NCBI GenBank assembly: GCA_002803225.1
Contig: NXFV01000251.1
Coordinates: 1 to 11,470 of the forward strand
Length of the DNA: 11,470 nt
Source of the DNA: Gamarada debralockiae
Taxonomy: Eukaryota; Ascomycota; Leotiomycetes; Helotiales; Hyphodiscaceae
Reading direction: 5' to 3'
Shown here: one piece after another, positions 7,765-11,470 of the stretch
How the letters are laid out: each line of letters begins with the position of its first letter
Numbering within the stretch: the first letter of the stretch is position 1
Notes under the pieces: generated by a model
Told to the model about the DNA's origin: nothing
The model's input: only the letters and a program-made list of their open reading frames with translations
Database searches by the model: none
Translations under genes and position numbers: made by a program

Positions 7765-7884
7765 CTATTATCCCTATAGCTAGGTATTTCTACTATAGGT
7801 CTAGTATTAGAACTAGGGCTAGGTTTATTACCTCTATAGTAAAGTATCTCTACTATAAGTCTAGGTTTAGAACTAGAACTAGGT
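7765..7884 (-). repeat. Two tandem 60-base units in the integrase-RT linker
   Basis: Units 7765-7824 and 7825-7884 are similar end to end. On the minus strand each encodes 20 residues: PSSSSKPRLIVEILYYRGNK followed by PSPSSNTRPIVEIPSYRDNR. The length is a multiple of three and the frame is kept, so the duplication arose while the polyprotein was translated. It lies in the variable linker between integrase and RT. Confidence 0.8.
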
Positions 7885-7898
7885 AACTCCCTTAATTC

Positions 7899-7922
7899 AT
7901 TATTATTATTATTATTATTATT
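7899..7922. repeat. (ATT)8 microsatellite
   Basis: Eight perfect ATT units. On the minus strand in the pol frame they encode a run of Asn in the linker upstream of the 60-base repeats. Confidence 0.9.
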
Positions 7923-8114
7923 ACTATTATAATTAAATATAATAAAAGGCTTAATATAGTTATAATCAAGACTACTTTACTCTAGTAAATTAAAGTAGTC
8001 TTCTTCTATTATATAATCGTCCTTATAAATAAGATCTTCTTTTATATCTATACTGCTACTATTAATAATTTAATTAGTAAAAGGAATATAGACTATAAAA
8101 TTATTAGAGGAACC

Positions 8115-9369
8115 TAAAACCAATTAAAATCCCTTTATTAGCTTTATAAGCTAGTTTATCTTCCCTCTTTTCTTTAGGGTCTAGAATATAAGTAAGAGAG
8201 CCTAATATTTTAATATAGTTTATATTAGACTTAGTTTCGGTTAAGGCCTTATAAGAAGTCTTTTTAATAATAGAGTTATAGGTCCTATTCTTAATATAAG
8301 CTATAGCCTGTACTAGATAAGGCTATAGTTTTAGAGGTATATTTTTCTCAGAACTAATAGATATAAAATATTCTATTATAAATCGATTTAATCATTCTGA
8401 TATACCGTTTTAATTAGGTATATAAGGACTAGTATATTTATAAGTAATACCCTTATTATTATAAAATAGGGTCTATTTACTAGATTTAAATTCCTTTATA
8501 TTATCTAGCCTTATAACTAGTATCTTAGTCCCAAATTAGGTTTCTATTAGAGTATAGAATTTTATTAAGATATCTAGAACCTCTAATTTAAACTTAATAG
8601 GGTAAACCTATATAGCTCTACTAGCTCTATAGGTTATAGTGAGAAAATAGCATTCTCCTTTTAGTCCTAATATTTTAAAAGAACTAGCTATATTAATATC
8701 TAGTATAGTTAAAATACGATTATTATCTAGTAGGGGTTCTCTACTTATATTTCAGTGAAATTTACTAAAGTAGCAGGAGTTATAGTTATATAGTATATAA
8801 CTACTATTAACTGGTTTTAGCCCTAAGATATTATCTATTATCTTTATTAAGTAGTTCTTATTTATATAAAGTAGTCTCTTATAATATAGATCTAAATTAT
8901 TATTATTATTACTAGTAGTACTAGAAATAATAGGATCTACTTTATAGACTATAAGCTCTAAGATATTGTAATTAATACTAATATTTATATAATAAGTATT
9001 AGAGACCTAATTAGCTATTACTTCTAGGCCTGTATTATAGCTTAAAATAGCTTTATTATCTTTAAAAAGAATCGACTATTTATTTTTAGTTAACTTATTA
9101 GAGCTAATAAGAGTAGTTTTAATAGTAGGTATATAATTAATATCTTTTATTATAACCTCCCTATTACTTATTAAAATAGATATATTACTTATACCTTTAA
9201 TTTTTATTTTCTTACTATTAGTAACTATAATAGACTTATTATAAGTCTTTTTATAATCTAAAAGCTAGTCTTTATTTAGAGTATAGTACTTAGTAGTACT
9301 AGAGTCTAGTACTAGCTTATTCTTAAAATTATTAGATTTAGAAAAATAACTAGTAAAAGGATTATTTTT
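8115..9369 (-). pseudogene. pol: Copia pol: protease and integrase (broken)
   Basis: The frame has codons whose lowest base is at 8395, 8503, 9304. Protease: LVLDSST at about 9295-9315, where the D-S-G triad reads D-S-S (GGT to AGT, 9298-9306), then KYYTLNKD. GAG-pre-integrase zinc domain: YKRLLYI, with H-X4-H reading Tyr at 8881-8883 and 8866-8868, then a C-X2-C reading Y-N-S-C. Integrase core: LDINIASSF near 8690-8700, where the catalytic Asp may be the Asn at 8692-8694; RLDNIKEFKS with the second Asp intact at 8503-8505; and YTSPYIPN-NGISE with the Glu intact at 8395-8397. The last two are 35 residues apart, the D(35)E spacing. The frame shifts near 8115 into the RT frame. RIP stops occur throughout. 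Confidence 0.92.
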
Positions 9370-10455
9370 GTTTTAAGCTTATATATTTATAATAACCTTA
9401 GTAGACTTAGTCTTTTTATTATTATTAGTGTTATTATCCTTATTAGGGCTTCTTTTATTAGTACTCTTCTTCTTATCTTTATTAGATTTAGAAGAATTTA
9501 AACTAGTAGACTTATTCAAATTATTAGAATTATAACCTTTAGGCTTTAATTCAGGATATTTAATATAATACCTAACCTCTAAGTAATCCTTCTGTTTATA
9601 GTAACTATAGTAGGAGTCTTTATTATTATTCTTATAGAACCTAGAGCTAGCTTTATTAGCTTATAGCTCTTAACTAGCATTTATTCTAGCTTCTTCTGAT
9701 ATTAAATTAGTTATAAGCTTAGATATATTAATATTATTAATATCTTTAGCTAATTCCTTGTATTTATAAGACAAAAAGCTATTAAAGGTACTAGGTAGAC
9801 CTTTAAATAGTAACTATACTAAAAAGAGTCTAGGAACTTTATATTTTAGTTCCTTTAGATAAATAGCTAAAGACTAAATCTAGCTAGTATATTTATCTAT
9901 AGATTTAAATAAATTATAATTAGCTTCTATAATATAGTCTAAATATCTACCTATTAGCTCTAGGCTAGATTTACTAAACGTAGTTTTAATAGTATTAAAA
10001 AGCTCTTTAGCTATTTTCTTGTCTTTAAAACGTTTAGTATTATCGACTAATATAATAGACTTAATAGTACCTAGTACTCTAGTATTATTTCTTGAAAATT
10101 CAGCTAGTTTTTTAGTATATTTAATAGCTAGCTCTAGACTATATACCTTATTACTATCTTTATTATAGTAAAGGCTTTTATTAGGTAGTTCTTTAGAACT
10201 ATCTATATAAGATATAAATCTATTTATTTCAAAAAACAGAGTAGTATTAGTAAGCTATTCTATATAGTTAGATTAGCCTACTAGCTTCTCTCCTTTAAAG
10301 GTAATACCGGAAGCTATTATCCTAGTAGTATATATAATACTAGTAAAAGATACTCTTATAACTACTACTAAAAAGTAGATAAATCATCTAAAGGATTATA
10401 ACGATTTTTCGAGATTTATTAGACTAAAATCTCTAGCTTTTATAGTATAAAACAT
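9370..10455 (-). pseudogene. gag: Copia gag with CCHC zinc knuckle (broken)
   Basis: A minus-strand ATG at 10453-10455 opens the same frame as protease and integrase: MFYTIKARDFS, then SGITFKGEKLVG (about 10290), then a helical Lys, Leu, Asn-rich core. This follows Copia-type Gag proteins (UBN2/retrotran-gag-like), inferred from layout. At 9568-9609 the C-X2-C-X4-H-X4-C spacing is exact (SY between the first pair, KQKD, LEVR). All three Cys codons and the His codon read Tyr (TAT at 9607, 9598 and 9568; TAC at 9583). A Lys, Asn, Ser-rich basic tail follows. The boundary with protease is arbitrary because Copia elements make one polyprotein. This ATG is the best start seen, but upstream ATGs may have been lost. 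Confidence 0.82.
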
Positions 10456-11102
10456 AGTGACTAGTGTTTTCTATATATAGTACTTATAGTATAATACGTA
10501 CAAAGCTTAGAACTCTAGTATATAAGGTCTTTTAGCTCTTAAAAGCTTTAAATTTGCTATATATATAAGGACTTATAGCTATAACCCTAGTAGTATAGCG
10601 TGTATATAGCTTGTCTAAGGTTTCGCTTATAACTTATAAACGAGATATACCATAAAGGATAAGTCTAAATCTATAAGTATAGAGGCTACTATTTAAACTC
10701 TTCCTATGTCTAGTAACATAAGACTAGCGTAGTCTAAACTAGTATAACAGTAAATAGCTACTTCTTATACTCCTATATTTATAGGCCAAGAGGGTCTATA
10801 AGGAGAACTAGACGCTAGTTATAAACTAGCCGGCTAAGTGAGAGTACCTTAGTATAAGAAGGATTACTATAACACCCGCTATAGGTCGTATAAACGCTAA
10901 TTATAGTATCTAGAGGCTAGTACTTATACGCTTGTACTAGCTTAGTCTTAGGGACATAGGCTACAAGGTTCTGAATGTTGTCTAGTAAGTTAAGCGAGAG
11001 CTAAGGGTATATATACTAAATAATATAGTCCTAATCTCTAGGGAAAAATACCTAGAGTGAAGTTCAAAGGACTAATAGTACTACTACCTAAATACTAAAG
11101 TA
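10456..11102 (-). other. Copia 5' leader, about 650 bases without coding signal
   Basis: This lies between primer-binding site and gag ATG, the place of the untranslated leader and packaging region. I found no protein similarity in any frame. It keeps more CpA and CpG than gag-pol (for example around 10790-10800, 10870, 10970). It contains a perfect inverted repeat GCTAGTT-ATA-AACTAGC at 10814-10830. The length is large for a Copia leader; an upstream small frame or an inserted segment cannot be excluded. Confidence 0.55.
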
Positions 11103-11117
11103 CCCGGGCTTATAATC
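11103..11117 (-). other. Copia primer-binding site, initiator tRNA-Met anticodon-arm type
   Basis: Directly inside the 5' LTR the minus strand reads GATTATAAGCCCGGG. Undoing RIP changes gives GGTTATGAGCCCGGG, complementary to the anticodon stem-loop of eukaryotic initiator tRNA-Met (GGGCTCATAACC). Drosophila copia and its relatives prime from a half-molecule of this tRNA, cut in the anticodon loop, rather than from the tRNA 3' CCA end. Position and sequence both fit. Confidence 0.75.
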
Positions 11118-11470
11118 TATTGGCTATATAGGTATAATAGCACATGATATTAGCGCTAAGACAGAAGTAGTAAGGTTAAATAGTATTGGCTATTAGGCCT
11201 AAAAGGTAGTAGTATAAATAATTGAATTATTGAACTTGAAAACTATCTAAGGAGGGCGAGAGAGCCTACTTATATACTAGGTCTCCTAGTTCTAGTAGGT
11301 TTGCCTTATTATAAATCATCTTATAAATCAACTAGCTTACAAATAGGTTTAAACTAGATTTATAATTAATTAGAATATATTAGAATACTTAATTAGAAAT
11401 CAAGTAGTAAAAATCGCTTATAAATTAGGGTAGGAGCTATTACTAATACTAGTACTAGCTTACAAATCAT
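11118..11470 (-). repeat. Copia 5' LTR (partial, runs off window)
   Basis: It aligns base for base with 5179-5531, with no gaps and 20 mismatches. It carries the mutated state (T for C, or A for G) at 17 of these and the unmutated state at 3. About 235 bases of the LTR lie beyond the window. In element orientation it is the promoter-bearing copy; no TATA box could be singled out in such TA-rich sequence. Confidence 0.9.

Larger units (their letters stand above)
5829..8114 (-). pseudogene. pol: Copia pol: reverse transcriptase and RNase H (broken)
   Basis: Codons with their lowest base at 5829, 5961 and 6756 form one frame from about 8114 down to a TAG at 5829-5831. After a low-complexity linker (Ser, Pro, Asn-rich, about 7740-7960) comes the RT: KIDV-SAFIY-like segment near 7010, LYSLKQSARI-type segment (about 6860-6900), and IYIYIDDLAIIT with the catalytic DD intact at 6753-6758. 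Then come KDLG, NPIFTPIDSKIKLEPN, RYLKATR and YTNNKGALALA. The C-terminus carries the Copia RNase H signature TKYIAVKYYYIR (about 5945-5985), where His reads Tyr, then LTKLLDKTKFKEF. Length of about 760 codons fits RT plus RNase H. The stop at 5829 may be real or a former CAG. Stops lie where Gln, Arg or Trp are expected. Confidence 0.9.
5179..11470 (-). mobile_element. Ty1/Copia retrotransposon inserted in Gypsy RNase H, nearly complete
   Basis: The minus-strand order is 5' LTR (11470 to 11118, truncated by the window), primer-binding site, leader, gag, protease, integrase, RT, RNase H, polypurine tract, 3' LTR (5766 to 5179). Integrase before RT defines the Copia superfamily. The two LTRs agree over 353 bases with no indels and 20 differences, all transitions. 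Internal length is about 5.35 kb. The insertion splits the Gypsy RNase H at about 5178; the candidate left target duplication is TAGAC (5174-5178). The coding region is full of RIP stops plus one frameshift near 8115. Confidence 0.93.

Noticed and set aside
1..11470. Intact open reading frames and host genes
   Set aside because: Every recognisable coding stretch belongs to a retrotransposon and is broken by stops; short open frames elsewhere lack any protein pattern.
1..11470. Centromeric or telomeric satellite
   Set aside because: The TA-rich sequence is explained by mutated retroelements; no long tandem satellite or telomere repeat is seen.

Overview
The window reads as a gene-free heterochromatic block from a filamentous ascomycete (Pezizomycotina-type) genome. 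It consists of retrotransposons inserted into one another and degraded by repeat-induced point mutation (RIP). The evidence is strong TpA enrichment with near-absence of CpA and TpG over long stretches (by eye, one CpA and two TpG in positions 1501-2280). Stops fall mostly where Gln, Arg or Trp codons are expected, and Cys or His sites of zinc knuckles read as Tyr. No intact protein-coding gene, host gene, rRNA, tRNA or CRISPR array was found. The species cannot be named.

Layout. (1) 1-1116, minus strand: the 3' end of a Ty3/Gypsy chromovirus, with the start of its 3' LTR, polypurine tract, chromodomain and the C-terminal half of integrase. (2) 1117-5178, plus strand: the 5' part of a second Gypsy element inserted into that integrase. 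It has a 5' LTR (1117-1495), gag, protease, reverse transcriptase and the start of RNase H. Its gag is split by a related solo LTR (2308-2974). (3) 5179-11470, minus strand: a nearly complete Ty1/Copia element inserted into the RNase H of the Gypsy element. It has a 3' LTR (5179-5766), polypurine tract, RT-RNase H, integrase, protease, gag, a long leader, a primer-binding site and most of its 5' LTR, which runs off the window.

Order of events inferred from the nesting: chromovirus first, then the Gypsy element, then (in unknown order) the solo-LTR parent and the Copia element. RIP is patchy. Gag and pol of the inner elements are saturated, while the upstream part of the Gypsy 5' LTR, one Copia LTR and the Copia leader keep many CpA sites. 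The overlooked signals are in this patchiness, in LTR minisatellites, and in a Copia primer site matching the anticodon arm of initiator tRNA-Met. I see no sign of a new functional system; everything coding here is a relic.
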